Below the pieces are notes generated by a model. It was not told the origin of the DNA. It saw only the letters and a program-made list of their open reading frames with translations, and did not search any database. Both the position numbers and the translations under genes were made by a program. From an uncultured Lachnospiraceae bacterium (GTDB lineage Bacteria > Bacillota > Clostridia > Lachnospirales > Lachnospiraceae), in NCBI GenBank assembly GCA_947630125.1, contig CANRGO010000007.1:1-45099 (forward strand): a stretch of DNA of 45,099 nt, written 5' to 3'. Within the stretch, counting starts at the first letter, position 1. Each line of letters opens with the position of its first letter. Shown here one piece after another: positions 8,726-17,468 of the stretch.

Positions 8726-9611
8726 AGCAGGTTTTGCAACAATTATAGGACGACCAAATGTTGGCAAGTCAACATTGATGAATTATTTAATTGGTCAAAA
8801 GATTGCAATTACCTCAAATAAGCCACAAACCACCAGAAATAAAATACAAACAGTCTATACTTCAGAAGAGGGACAAATTGTTTTTCTAGATACCCCTGGT
8901 ATTCATAAAGCCAAAAATAAATTAGGCGAGTATATGGTGAATGTTGCAACTCACACTTTAAAAGATGTGGATGTTATTCTTTGGCTGGTGGAACCAAGTT
9001 CTTTTATTGGTGCTGGTGAAAAAGGAATCATTGAACAGTTGAAACGAGCTAAAGTACCAGTAATCCTAGTTATTAACAAAATAGATATGGTAAAAAAAGA
9101 AGATGTATTTGCTTTTATAGATACCTATCGACAAGAAATGGATTTTGATGAAATAGTACCTGTTTCAGCAAAAAAAGGAGATAATACAGAAGAATTAATC
9201 AAATGTATTATGAAATATTTACCTTACGGTCCTGCATTTTATGACGAAGATACTATTACAGATCAACCCGAAAGACAAATTGTTGCTGAAATTATAAGAG
9301 AAAAGGCACTTCACAATTTGGATGAGGAAATTCCTCATGGGATAGCGGTATCCATTGATCAAATGAAATATAAGAAAGATATTGTGGATATTGATGCAAC
9401 CATATGTTGTGAGAGAGAATCTCATAAGGGTATTATTATAGGAAAAAATGGTTTGATGTTAAAAAAAATCGGTAGTACAGCACGATTTGAAATTGAGCGT
9501 TTGTTGGAATGCCAGGTTAACTTGAAATTATGGGTAAAAGTGAAGAAAGACTGGAGAGACAGTGATTTCTTGTTGAAAAATTTTGGTTATCAGGAAAATA
9601 ATAAAAAGTAA
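8709..9611 (+). CDS. era: GTPase Era
   Basis: The 300-residue protein is a complete Era, an essential GTPase that binds the 3' end of 16S rRNA during 30S subunit maturation. The G1 loop GRPNVGKST (14-22), G2 threonine region KPQTTRN, G3 DTPG (61-64) and G4 NKID (123-126) are all present. The C-terminal KH domain contains GIIIGKNG (about 240-247), which contacts RNA. The start codon lies inside the end of the DUF4349 gene, with AAAGG just upstream. recO follows after a hairpin. Confidence 0.98.
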   Translation: MNPNYKAGFATIIGRPNVGKSTLMNYLIGQKIAITSNKPQTTRNKIQTVYTSEEGQIVFLDTPGIHKAKNKLGEYMVNVATHTLKDVDVILWLVEPSSFIGAGEKGIIEQLKRAKVPVILVINKIDMVKKEDVFAFIDTYRQEMDFDEIVPVSAKKGDNTEELIKCIMKYLPYGPAFYDEDTITDQPERQIVAEIIREKALHNLDEEIPHGIAVSIDQMKYKKDIVDIDATICCERESHKGIIIGKNGLMLKKIGSTARFEIERLLECQVNLKLWVKVKKDWRDSDFLLKNFGYQENNKK

Positions 9612-9620
9612 TACGATTGA

Positions 9621-9658
9621 CAAGCAAAGAGTACCAAGGTACACTTTGCTTGTTGTTT
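9621..9658 (+). terminator. Possible intrinsic terminator or attenuator between era and recO
   Basis: CAAGCAAAG (9621-9629) pairs with CTTTGCTTG (9644-9652), with an inner GTAC/GTAC helix around a CAAG loop. The following TTGTTTC tail is only moderately T-rich, so termination may be partial. Confidence 0.5.
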
Positions 9659-9684
9659 CATAAAAAAGAAAGGTTTGGTGTAGG

Positions 9685-10332
9685 ATGCAGGATTTTGTTC
9701 TGGTGACTGGTATTATTTTAAAAATAGAACCAATCAGTGAGTATGATAAAAGAATTGTAATCCTTACGAGCGAACGTGGAAAGATTGCTGCTTTTGTAAA
9801 AGGAGCAAGAAAGCCGACCAGCCGTTTTTTAGCAGCTTGTAATCCTTTTGTATATGCTGAGTTTAAGATGTTTGAAGGTAGAAGTTCATATAATATAGTT
9901 GATGTAACAGTGAAGAATTATTTTGAAGAACTTCGTTTGGATTTTGAAGCGGCATATTATGGAATGTATTTTTTAGAATTGATGGATTATTATACAAGAG
10001 AAAACAATGATGAAAAGGAATTTTTGAAATTATTATATCAGTCTTTTCGAGCATTGATTTCAAAACAGTTTGAAAATCAGTTTGTACGTACTATTTTTGA
10101 AATAAAAGCTTTGGTTATATATGGAGAGTATCCAGGAAGCGATGGTATTGGTAAAATTTTAGAATCTACGAAATATACATTAGAATATATTGCATATACT
10201 TCCATCGAAAAATTATATACGTTTTCACTATCAACAGAAGTTTTTTTGGAAATTAAGATGATAGCGAAAAAATTTCAAAAAACCTACCTTGATCGAAAAT
10301 TTAAAAGTCTTGAAATAATAGACCAATTATAG
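9685..10332 (+). CDS. recO: DNA repair protein RecO (no zinc-binding cysteines)
   Basis: RecO anneals single-stranded DNA and loads RecA together with RecR. The N-terminal OB fold is clear (VTGIILKIEPISEYDKRIVI, then GKIAAFVKGARKPTSRF). The helical C-terminal part includes FEIKALVIYGEYPG. The protein is 215 residues, shorter than the usual 240-250, and the paired zinc cysteines of many RecO proteins are missing from the region after GEYPG. I believe this loss is common in the Lachnospiraceae lineage. The start has AGAAAGG upstream and gives the expected N-terminus. The order era-recO is typical for Bacillota. Confidence 0.93.
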   Translation: MQDFVLVTGIILKIEPISEYDKRIVILTSERGKIAAFVKGARKPTSRFLAACNPFVYAEFKMFEGRSSYNIVDVTVKNYFEELRLDFEAAYYGMYFLELMDYYTRENNDEKEFLKLLYQSFRALISKQFENQFVRTIFEIKALVIYGEYPGSDGIGKILESTKYTLEYIAYTSIEKLYTFSLSTEVFLEIKMIAKKFQKTYLDRKFKSLEIIDQL

Positions 10333-10345
10333 TATGAAATCTTTG

Positions 10346-10374
10346 TTGAAAATATCTAATTTCTCCGTTATAAT
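10346..10374 (+). promoter_or_regulatory. Promoter of the lipoprotein-glyQS unit
   Basis: TTGAAA (10346-10351), a 17-base spacer and TATAAT (10369-10374) form a strong sigma-A promoter 83 bases before the lipoprotein start. Confidence 0.78.
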
Positions 10375-10456
10375 AAATGACAGTGTCAAAATCATAATAT
10401 TTTTGCCACTTTTATAAGAAGTAAGTTTTAATTATATGAAATAAGGAGCACTTATA

Positions 10457-11044
10457 ATGAAAAAAATAACTGGTATTCTTTTTCTTTGTCTGATTTTTCT
10501 TCTGCAAGGTTGTGGAGAAACAGAAACAGAAAAAAATCCTGTGGTAAGCAGTATAAAAATAGGTGAAGAACAAACAATTCTTCATATCATGATTGAAGAA
10601 TTTGATACATCGATATATCAAGAACAAGAACTTAGAGACCTGGCGGAACGTGAAATAGCAATCTATGAAGAAACCTATGGCGATGGAAGTATTCAAGTTG
10701 AAAATGTAACTGCTTCTAATGGAATCATGAATTTTCAAATGAAATTTAAAACGTATGAGGACTTTGAGCGTTATACAGGTGATATTTTATTTATTGGAAC
10801 ACTAGAAGATGCCTATAAGAATGGTTATAGTCTGGATGTTTTACTGAAAGATGTAAAAAGTCAAAAAACAATAGGAAAAAATGAATTGATGCAGATGGCA
10901 GAAAGTAATGTTATTATTACCTCTTATCAGGGAGATGTGATAGCACCAGGAAAAGTATTATATCATTCTGCTGATGCAACACTTAAAAGTAATCGGACTA
11001 TTACACCTAATTCAGAAGAAGTGACTTATATAATTTATAAATAG
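10457..11044 (+). CDS. Lipoprotein of unknown function
   Basis: A 195-residue protein with a lipoprotein signal peptide: [10 protein letters not shown], then lipobox LQGC with cysteine at residue 19. The mature part is acidic and mixed alpha/beta, with no enzyme motif I recognise. Its C-terminal section ([20 protein letters not shown]) has no obvious membrane anchor. AAGGAGC upstream of the start gives a good ribosome binding site. Only 17 bases separate it from glyQS, so the two are probably co-transcribed. I do not recognise the family. Confidence 0.75.
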   Translation: MKKITGILFLCLIFLLQGCGETETEKNPVVSSIKIGEEQTILHIMIEEFDTSIYQEQELRDLAEREIAIYEETYGDGSIQVENVTASNGIMNFQMKFKTYEDFERYTGDILFIGTLEDAYKNGYSLDVLLKDVKSQKTIGKNELMQMAESNVIITSYQGDVIAPGKVLYHSADATLKSNRTITPNSEEVTYIIYK

Positions 11045-11061
11045 AAAGGTATGGGAATGGT

Positions 11062-12450
11062 ATGGAAAAGACAATGGAGAAAATCGTTTCACTGGCAAAG
11101 TCAAGAGGTTTTGTTTATCCTGGATCTGAAATTTATGGGGGACTTGCTAACACCTGGGATTATGGAAATCTTGGCGTGGAATTAAAAAACAACGTGAAAA
11201 AAGCCTGGTGGCAGAAATTTATTATGGAGAATCAATATAATGTTGGTGTTGATTGTGCGATTTTAATGAACCCTCAAACATGGGTAGCATCAGGACACTT
11301 AGGCGGTTTCTCAGATCCTTTAATGGATTGTAAAGAGTGTCATGAACGTTTTCGCGCAGATAAAATTATAGAAGATTACTCAGCAGAGCATTCAATCGTG
11401 CTTGAAGGAGCAATCGATGCATGGGAACAATCTGAAATGAAAGCTTTTATTGATGAACACAAAGTACCATGCCCAACCTGTGGTAAGCATAATTTTACAG
11501 ATATCAGACAGTTTAACTTAATGTTTAAAACCTTTCAGGGGGTTACTGAGGATGCAAAAAATACAGTATATTTAAGACCTGAAACAGCACAGGGAATTTT
11601 TGTGAACTTTAAAAATGTACAACGTACCTCTAGAAAAAAAATTCCATTTGGTATAGGCCAGATTGGTAAATCTTTTCGAAATGAAATTACGCCTGGTAAT
11701 TTCACATTCCGTACCAGAGAATTTGAACAAATGGAGTTGGAATTTTTCTGCGAACCTGATACAGATTTGGAGTGGTTTGCTTATTGGAAACAATTTTGTA
11801 TTGATTGGTTAAAAGTTCTTGGAATGAAGGAAGAAGAAATGAGAGTACGTGATCACGACCAGGAAGAACTTTCCTTTTATTCAAAAGCAACAACCGACAT
11901 TGAATATTTATTTCCTTTTGGATGGGGTGAATTATGGGGGATAGCAGATCGTACCGATTATGATCTAACTCAACATCAAAATACATCGGGACAGGAAATG
12001 ACATACTTTGATGATCAAAAAAATTGGCGTTATGTTCCTTACGTAATTGAACCATCATTAGGAGCAGATAGAGTTGTATTAGCCTTTTTATGTTCAGCTT
12101 ATGATGAAGAAGAAATCGCAGAAGGTGATGTTAGAACTGTACTAAGATTCCATCCAGCACTTGCACCTGTTAAAATTGCAGTATTTCCCTTATCAAAAAA
12201 ATTAAACGAAGGTGCTGAGAAAGTATTCCAGACACTCTCCAAAAAATACAATTGTGAATTTGATGAAAGAGGAAATATTGGTAAAAGATACCGCAGACAG
12301 GATGAAATTGGTACTCCTTTCTGTATCACTTATGACTTTGAATCTGAAGTAGATCAATGTGTAACCGTACGTTTTAGAGATTCTATGGAACAGGTACGTG
12401 TTCAAATTGATGAACTTGAGAATTTTTTCTCTGATAAATTTACTTTTTAA
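11062..12450 (+). CDS. glyQS: Glycyl-tRNA synthetase, single-chain dimeric type
   Basis: The class II enzyme charges tRNA-Gly with glycine. It is the 462-residue Thermus/eukaryote-type single chain rather than the alpha2beta2 GlyQ/GlyS form. Recognisable parts are the N-terminal [20 protein letters not shown], the zinc-like pairs CKEC and CPTC in the insertion, [12 protein letters not shown], motif 2 ([19 protein letters not shown]) and motif 3 ([15 protein letters not shown]). The C-terminal anticodon-binding domain starts near [14 protein letters not shown] and ends with the conserved [10 protein letters not shown] strong terminator follows. No T-box leader was seen upstream. Confidence 0.98.
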   Translation: MEKTMEKIVSLAKSRGFVYPGSEIYGGLANTWDYGNLGVELKNNVKKAWWQKFIMENQYNVGVDCAILMNPQTWVASGHLGGFSDPLMDCKECHERFRADKIIEDYSAEHSIVLEGAIDAWEQSEMKAFIDEHKVPCPTCGKHNFTDIRQFNLMFKTFQGVTEDAKNTVYLRPETAQGIFVNFKNVQRTSRKKIPFGIGQIGKSFRNEITPGNFTFRTREFEQMELEFFCEPDTDLEWFAYWKQFCIDWLKVLGMKEEEMRVRDHDQEELSFYSKATTDIEYLFPFGWGELWGIADRTDYDLTQHQNTSGQEMTYFDDQKNWRYVPYVIEPSLGADRVVLAFLCSAYDEEEIAEGDVRTVLRFHPALAPVKIAVFPLSKKLNEGAEKVFQTLSKKYNCEFDERGNIGKRYRRQDEIGTPFCITYDFESEVDQCVTVRFRDSMEQVRVQIDELENFFSDKFTF

Positions 12451-12462
12451 GTTCAATCTATT

Positions 12463-12494
12463 AAAAACCCATCCTCTTTAGGATGGGTTTTTTT
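12463..12494 (+). terminator. Intrinsic terminator after glyQS
   Basis: AAAACCCATCCT pairs with AGGATGGGTTTT around a CTTT loop and is followed by further T residues, a textbook rho-independent terminator. Confidence 0.92.
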
Positions 12495-12786
12495 GAAAAT
12501 ACTCACAAAATCAGATTGCTGTATTTGTTATTTTATTAAAGAATACAGAAGTATAATTTGTGTAAATTGTATGTATAATTTTTGCAATTTAAGTATAAAA
12601 CTAGTGAATTTATAACTTTTTAACAGTGACAATTGATATATTTTGTTAATAGTGATGAAAAAGAATGACGTGCGTGTCGGAGAGTTCTGTGTTATAATGA
12701 CACATAGAGAAAGGTGCTGTGATTTAACACTACATTGCCTTATCTACCTTAAAAAACTAGAAGAAGTTCAAGGGGGACTATGCGAA
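12495..12786. other. Non-coding stretch and leader of ppdK
   Basis: This very AT-rich stretch between the glyQS terminator and the ppdK start holds several TATAAT-like strings (12552-12557, 12574-12579, 12693-12698). The first two have no convincing -35 element at the right distance. The third has an extended -10 and is the best promoter candidate. The last 80 bases are the ppdK leader. An open frame runs in from 12643 but has no homology-like content before residue 49, so I treat it as untranslated. Confidence 0.6.
12690..12698 (+). promoter_or_regulatory. Extended -10 promoter of ppdK
   Basis: TGTTATAAT is a perfect extended -10 element; no good -35 box lies 17 bases upstream. Transcription would start near 12705, leaving a leader of about 80 nt before the start codon at 12787. 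Confidence 0.55.
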
Positions 12787-15429
12787 ATGGTGAAATGGGT
12801 ATATGCATTTGAAGAGGGAAGCGCAAGTATGAAAAACCTACTTGGAGGGAAAGGCTCCAACTTGGCAGAGATGACAAATCTTGGCTTACCAATTCCACAG
12901 GGCTTTACGGTAACCACAGAAGCCTGCACAGATTATTACAGAAATGGAAAGACCATTTCAGAGGAAGTGAAAGAACAAATTTTTGAAAAGCTAGCAGATT
13001 TAGAAAAAAAACAGAATAAAAAGTTCGGTGATGCTCTAAATCCATTGCTGGTATCAGTTCGTTCGGGTGCCAGAGCAAGTATGCCAGGTATGATGGATAC
13101 CATTTTAAATTTGGGTTTAAACGATATCTCTGTAGAAGGATTTGCAAACAAATCCAATAATCCCAGATTTGCATATGATTCTTACCGTAGATTTATTCAA
13201 ATGTTTTCCGATGTTGTAATGGAAATCCCAAAATCTTATTTTGAACGTATTTTAGATGAAGTGAAACATAAAAAGAATGTAACCTTTGATACGGAGCTGA
13301 CAGCAGAAGATTTACAGGAAATTATTCAACTGTATAAAAGTATTTATAAAGAAAAAATGGGAAGTGATTTTCCACAAGATCCAGATGTCCAACTTATGGA
13401 GGCAATTAAAGCAGTATTTCGTTCATGGGATAATGAAAGAGCAATTATCTATCGAAGAATGAACGATATTCCAGGTGACTGGGGAACAGCAGTGAACGTT
13501 CAAGCCATGGTATTTGGAAACATGGGTGAAACTTCTGGTACCGGAGTTGCTTTTACAAGAAATCCATCCACAGGTGAGAAAGGTATCTATGGAGAATATC
13601 TAATTAATGCACAAGGGGAAGATGTTGTTGCAGGGATTAGAACTCCACAACCTATCACAAAATTAAAAGAAGAAATGCCAGAATGTTATGATCAATTTAT
13701 AAAAATTGCAAACACTTTAGAACAGCATTATCGTGATATGCAGGATATGGAATTTACAATTGAAGAGAAAAAACTTTATTTCCTTCAGACCAGAAATGGG
13801 AAACGTACAGCATTTGCTGCACTACAGATTGCTTGTGATTTAATTGATGAAGGTACAATCACTGAAAAAGAAGCAGTTTTAAGAATTGAAGCGAAAGCAC
13901 TAGACCAGTTATTGCACCCTACCTTTGACCCAGTTGCGTTAAAGGATGGAGAGGTAATCGGACAAGCTTTGCCAGCATCACCAGGTGCTGCAGCTGGAAA
14001 AGTTTATTTTTCTGCTCAGGATTCAGTTGATGCAAACGAACGTGGAGAACGTGTAATTCTTGTTCGCTTAGAGACTAGCCCTGAAGATATAGAGGGTATG
14101 CATGTAGCAAAAGGTATTTTGACTGTGCGTGGTGGTATGACTTCACATGCTGCAGTTGTAGCAAGAGGCATGGGAACTTGTTGTGTTTCAGGCTGTGGTG
14201 AAATTAAAATTCAAGAAGAAGAAAAACAATTTGAGTTAGGTGGATATTTGTTTAATGAAGGGGATTATATTTCATTAGATGGATCCACTGGTAAAATTTA
14301 TAAAGGTGAAATCCGTACACAGGAAGCGACCGTAGACGGTAACTTTGATCGCCTAATGAAGATGGCAGATCAATTTAGAACGTTGAAAGTCAGAACCAAT
14401 GCAGATACGCCTCAAGATGCTGCAAACGCACTTAAACTTGGAGCGGAAGGAATTGGACTATGCCGTACAGAGCATATGTTCTTTGAGCCTGAACGTATTC
14501 CTAAAATTCGTAGAATGATTCTTTCGAAGACTGTAGAAGAAAGAGAAGAAGCTTTAAATGAACTGATTCCTTATCAGAAAGCTGATTTTAAAGGTATTTA
14601 TGAAGTTATGAAAGGCTATCCAGTGACAATTCGTTTCTTGGATCCACCACTTCATGAATTTGTTCCTACAGATGAAAAAGATATTCAAGAATTAGCTGAA
14701 ATGATGAACATTACCGTACAAGAAGTAAAAGATACCTGTGATAGCCTACATGAGTTTAATCCTATGATGGGTCACAGAGGATGTCGTCTTGCTGTTACTT
14801 ACCCAGAAATTGCAAGAATGCAAACCAGAGCTGTAATGGAAGCTGCCATCGAAGTAAAACGTGAAAAAGGTTATAAAATTGTTCCTGAAATCATGATTCC
14901 CCTAGTTGGTGATAAAAAAGAATTAAAATATGTAAAAGATATTGTTGTTGAGACTGCAAAACAGGTAAAAGCAGAAATGGATTCTGATATTGATTACCAG
15001 ATTGGTACCATGATTGAAATTCCAAGAGCAGCTTTACTTGCAGATGAAATTGCAGAAGAAGCAGAATTCTTCTCATTTGGAACCAATGATTTAACACAGA
15101 TGACCTTTGGTTTCTCTCGCGATGATGCAGGTAATTTTTTATCAGCTTATTACAAAACTAAAATATATGAATCAGATCCTTTTGCTAGATTAGACCAAAG
15201 TGGTGTAGGAAAATTGGTTGAAATGGCAGTTGAAAAGGGTAGAAAAACGAGAAGCGATATTAAACTTGGTATTTGTGGAGAGCATGGCGGTGATCCTAGC
15301 AGTGTAGAATTCTGTCACAAAGTTGGACTAAATTATGTGTCCTGTTCACCATTTAGAGTTCCTATTGCAAAATTAGCAGCTGCACAGGCAGCAATAAACC
15401 AGGGGGACGGTTCTTCTGGTACAATCTAA
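12787..15429 (+). CDS. ppdK: Pyruvate, phosphate dikinase
   Basis: PPDK interconverts pyruvate + ATP + Pi and PEP + AMP + PPi; in anaerobic clostridia it often replaces or opposes pyruvate kinase. The 880-residue product has the N-terminal ATP-grasp domain (starting WVYAFEEG...LLGGKGSNLAEM), the phosphohistidine domain with GGMTSHAAVVARG (H454) and the PEP-binding TIM barrel ending in GICGEHGGDPSS (catalytic C830). ATG 12787 was chosen because it gives the canonical N-terminus and has AGGGGG at 12771-12776; the open frame upstream is leader. The protein should end about AAAQAAINQ, but continues GDGSSGTI because an inverted-repeat arm occupies the 3' end of the gene (see 15397-15426). Confidence 0.96.
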   Translation: MVKWVYAFEEGSASMKNLLGGKGSNLAEMTNLGLPIPQGFTVTTEACTDYYRNGKTISEEVKEQIFEKLADLEKKQNKKFGDALNPLLVSVRSGARASMPGMMDTILNLGLNDISVEGFANKSNNPRFAYDSYRRFIQMFSDVVMEIPKSYFERILDEVKHKKNVTFDTELTAEDLQEIIQLYKSIYKEKMGSDFPQDPDVQLMEAIKAVFRSWDNERAIIYRRMNDIPGDWGTAVNVQAMVFGNMGETSGTGVAFTRNPSTGEKGIYGEYLINAQGEDVVAGIRTPQPITKLKEEMPECYDQFIKIANTLEQHYRDMQDMEFTIEEKKLYFLQTRNGKRTAFAALQIACDLIDEGTITEKEAVLRIEAKALDQLLHPTFDPVALKDGEVIGQALPASPGAAAGKVYFSAQDSVDANERGERVILVRLETSPEDIEGMHVAKGILTVRGGMTSHAAVVARGMGTCCVSGCGEIKIQEEEKQFELGGYLFNEGDYISLDGSTGKIYKGEIRTQEATVDGNFDRLMKMADQFRTLKVRTNADTPQDAANALKLGAEGIGLCRTEHMFFEPERIPKIRRMILSKTVEEREEALNELIPYQKADFKGIYEVMKGYPVTIRFLDPPLHEFVPTDEKDIQELAEMMNITVQEVKDTCDSLHEFNPMMGHRGCRLAVTYPEIARMQTRAVMEAAIEVKREKGYKIVPEIMIPLVGDKKELKYVKDIVVETAKQVKAEMDSDIDYQIGTMIEIPRAALLADEIAEEAEFFSFGTNDLTQMTFGFSRDDAGNFLSAYYKTKIYESDPFARLDQSGVGKLVEMAVEKGRKTRSDIKLGICGEHGGDPSSVEFCHKVGLNYVSCSPFRVPIAKLAAAQAAINQGDGSSGTI
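15397..15426 (+). repeat. Left arm of a perfect 30-bp inverted repeat, inside the ppdK 3' end
   Basis: Begins AACCAGGGGGACGG and ends CTGGTACAATC. All 30 bases are the reverse complement of 15485-15514. It encodes the last residues of PPDK (about NQGDGSSGTI), which lie beyond the normal end of the family. The arm also has short internal complementarity (ACCAG/CTGGT). It resembles dispersed REP-like palindromes with a GGGGACGG core found in clostridial genomes. Confidence 0.88.
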
Positions 15430-15445
15430 TGAATTATAAGTTTTC

Positions 15446-15482
15446 AGAGTGGTATCCTTATGGATACCACTCTTTTTGTTTT
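15446..15482 (+). terminator. Intrinsic terminator of ppdK
   Basis: AGAGTGGTATCC (15446-15457) pairs perfectly with GGATACCACTCT (15462-15473) around TTAT, followed by TTTTGTTTT. The hairpin lies inside the loop of the larger 30-bp inverted repeat. Confidence 0.92.
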
Positions 15483-15484
15483 GC

Positions 15485-15514
15485 GATTGTACCAGAAGAA
15501 CCGTCCCCCTGGTT
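15485..15514 (-). repeat. Right arm of the 30-bp inverted repeat
   Basis: Starts GATTGTACCAGAAG and ends CCCCCTGGTT; an exact reverse complement of 15397-15426. The two arms flank the ppdK stop codon and terminator with 58 bases between them. The arm is followed at once by CCCTTGACA, which may also belong to the element. Confidence 0.88.
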
Positions 15515-15517
15515 CCC

Positions 15518-15546
15518 TTGACAGAAACTTTAAGTTCTGTTAATCT
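15518..15546 (+). promoter_or_regulatory. Possible promoter upstream of the RNase J gene
   Basis: A perfect TTGACA (15518-15523) is followed after 17 bases by TAATCT (15541-15546), a poor -10 match. It sits directly after the inverted-repeat arm. If active, its transcript would meet the hairpin at 15593 after about 40 nt. Confidence 0.4.
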
Positions 15547-15592
15547 ATAGAAAAGATAGGGATTAATGAATAATAGTGGTTGAAATAGCAGG

Positions 15593-15629
15593 TCATGAAG
15601 TTCATAAATATGAATTTCATGATTTTTTT
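15593..15629 (+). terminator. Hairpin with T-tract in front of the RNase J gene
   Basis: TCATGAAGTTCATA (15593-15606) pairs with TATGAATTTCATGA (15609-15622), 14 pairs including one G-T, followed by TTTTTTT. It is a good intrinsic terminator by form, yet it lies between the nearest promoter-like sequence and the gene, so it could be an attenuator or the end of a short RNA. Confidence 0.72.
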
Positions 15630-15681
15630 AATATAGTAGTTAGTTTAGGGTAACGACCCGGAAAGAAAGAGAAATAAGAGT

Positions 15682-17355
15682 ATGAAAGAAAACAATGAAT
15701 TAAAACAGAAGTCAGTAAAAGTAATTCCACTTGGTGGATTAGAAAAAATAGGTATGAATATTACTGCATTTGAGTTTGGAGAAAGCATTATTGTAGTGGA
15801 TTGTGGTATTTCGTTTCCAGAAGATGATATGTTGGGTATAGATCTTGTAATTCCAAACACAACATATTTACAGGAAAATAAAGAAAGGGTTAAAGCATTT
15901 TTTATAACCCATGGACATGAAGATCATATTGGAGCATTACCTTATGTTTTGAAGGATCTTAACGTTCCAGTTTATGCAACAAAGTTAACGCAGGGTCTAA
16001 TTGAGCTGAAATTAAAAGAGCACAATTTGTTGAAAAAAACAAGAAGAAAGACTGTAAAACATGGACATTCTATTAACTTGCAGGATTTCAGAGTAGAATT
16101 TATAAAAACAAATCATAGTATTGCAGATGCTTCGGCTCTTGCAATCTATACAGAAGCAGGAACGATTGTTCATACGGGTGATTTTAAAATTGATTATACA
16201 CCACTATTTGGAGATGCAATAGATCTTCCGAAGTTCGCAGAACTTGGGAAAAAAGGTGTTTTGGCTTTGATGTGCGATAGCACAAATGCCCAAAGACCTG
16301 GTTTTACCGTATCTGAAAAAATGGTAGCAAATACGTTTAATCGTTTGTTTTCAGAAAATAGTTCAAATCGTATTATTGTAGCTACCTTTGCTTCAAATGT
16401 AGATCGTGTGCAACAGATTATGAATACCGCTTCTATTTATGGAAGAAAAGTTGTAATTCAAGGAAGAAGTATGGTAAATGTTATTCAAGTTGCAAGTGAA
16501 CTAGGATATATAAAGATACCAGAAAATACCATTATTGAAGCAGAACAAATGAAAAATTATCCAGATGAAAAGATTGTTATTGTAACGACAGGAAGTCAGG
16601 GAGAATCCATGGCTGCTCTATCAAGAATGGCTGATTCATCTCATAAATCGATTTCTATTAAACCAGGAGACCAGATTGTTTTTAGTTCCACACCAATTCC
16701 TGGAAATGAAAAAGCAGTATCAAAGGTTATTAATGAACTTGCAAGAAAAGGTGCTGAAATTATTTATCAAGATACTCACGTTTCGGGACATGCATGTCAG
16801 GAAGAACTAAAATTAATCTATGCATTAGTAAGACCAAAATATGTAATTCCAGTACATGGAGAGTATAAGCATTTAAAAGCACAGGAAAAGCTAGCTGTAT
16901 CTATGGGAATTCCAAAGGAAAATGTATTTGTTCTTCAATCTGGGAATGTACTAGAGTTATCCAAAGAAAAAGCTGGAATAACTGGTCAGGTTAAAGCAGG
17001 AGAAATATATGTAGACGGTTTAGGTGTTGGTGATGTTGGAAATGTCGTGATAAAAGATCGTCAGAATTTATCTGAAAATGGTTTGATTGTTGTAACGATT
17101 GGAATTCAAAAAACAACTGGTGAGGTTATGTCTGGACCAGATATCGTATCCAGAGGTTTTGTTTATGTAAAAGAATCAGATAATTTAATGAATAAAATAA
17201 AAGTGATAGCGGAAAAATCTTTGGATAAATGCATGCAGAGAAAAATTCGTGATTGGAATAAGATAAAGTCTATGGTTCGTGATGATATCAATGAGTATTT
17301 ATGGAAAGAAATGAAACGTAATCCCATGATCATGACTATTATTTTAGAACTTTAA
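15682..17355 (+). CDS. rnj: Ribonuclease J
   Basis: RNase J is a metallo-beta-lactamase/beta-CASP nuclease with 5'-to-3' exonuclease and endonuclease activity, central to mRNA decay and rRNA processing in Bacillota. The 557-residue protein starts with VIPLGGLEKIGMNITAFEFG and has the zinc motif HGHEDHIGALPY (about 75-86) and GDFKIDYTP. The beta-CASP part includes IIVATFASNVDRVQQI, VTTGSQGE and DTHVSGHA, and IPVHGEYKHL closes the catalytic centre. The C-terminal domain begins near VYVDGLGVGDVG. The ribosome binding site is weak (GGAAAG, AAGAG), and a terminator-like hairpin stands upstream, which could mean autoregulation at RNA level. Confidence 0.96.
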   Translation: MKENNELKQKSVKVIPLGGLEKIGMNITAFEFGESIIVVDCGISFPEDDMLGIDLVIPNTTYLQENKERVKAFFITHGHEDHIGALPYVLKDLNVPVYATKLTQGLIELKLKEHNLLKKTRRKTVKHGHSINLQDFRVEFIKTNHSIADASALAIYTEAGTIVHTGDFKIDYTPLFGDAIDLPKFAELGKKGVLALMCDSTNAQRPGFTVSEKMVANTFNRLFSENSSNRIIVATFASNVDRVQQIMNTASIYGRKVVIQGRSMVNVIQVASELGYIKIPENTIIEAEQMKNYPDEKIVIVTTGSQGESMAALSRMADSSHKSISIKPGDQIVFSSTPIPGNEKAVSKVINELARKGAEIIYQDTHVSGHACQEELKLIYALVRPKYVIPVHGEYKHLKAQEKLAVSMGIPKENVFVLQSGNVLELSKEKAGITGQVKAGEIYVDGLGVGDVGNVVIKDRQNLSENGLIVVTIGIQKTTGEVMSGPDIVSRGFVYVKESDNLMNKIKVIAEKSLDKCMQRKIRDWNKIKSMVRDDINEYLWKEMKRNPMIMTIILEL

Positions 17356-17378
17356 TTATTAAATTTACTTCCAAGTTA

Positions 17379-17407
17379 TTGCGTATTGCTATAAAAAGAG
17401 ATATAAT
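17379..17407 (+). promoter_or_regulatory. Promoter of the small GNAT gene
   Basis: TTGCGT (17379-17384), a 17-base spacer and TATAAT (17402-17407). It lies inside the open frame that could otherwise start at 17379, so translation must begin further downstream. Confidence 0.7.
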
Positions 17408-17468
17408 TTTTTTAGTTAGTTCTGTGATTGAACTAATGAATCTATCATTATATCAGGCAGGTAGCAGC

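Noticed and set aside
11062-12450. T-box riboswitch for the glycyl-tRNA synthetase gene
   Set aside because: No T-box consensus or antiterminator structure is present upstream; the gene follows a lipoprotein gene after 17 bases.
12552-12579. Two TATAAT strings in the ppdK upstream region as promoters
   Set aside because: Neither has a -35 element at 16-18 bases; the region is simply very AT-rich.
12643-12786. 48 additional N-terminal residues on PPDK
   Set aside because: They cover the promoter -10 box and leader, have no PPDK similarity, and the canonical start with AGGGGG is at 12787.
15639-15654. GTTAGTTTAGGGTAAC in front of rnj as a fourth DtxR-type site
   Set aside because: Only 11 of 16 positions agree, and the right half lacks the CTAAC arm.
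17379-17468. Extra 30 N-terminal residues on the small GNAT protein from a TTG at 17379
   Set aside because: The TTG is the -35 box of a TTGCGT-17-TATAAT promoter, there is no ribosome binding site, and the family begins near the ATG at 17469.
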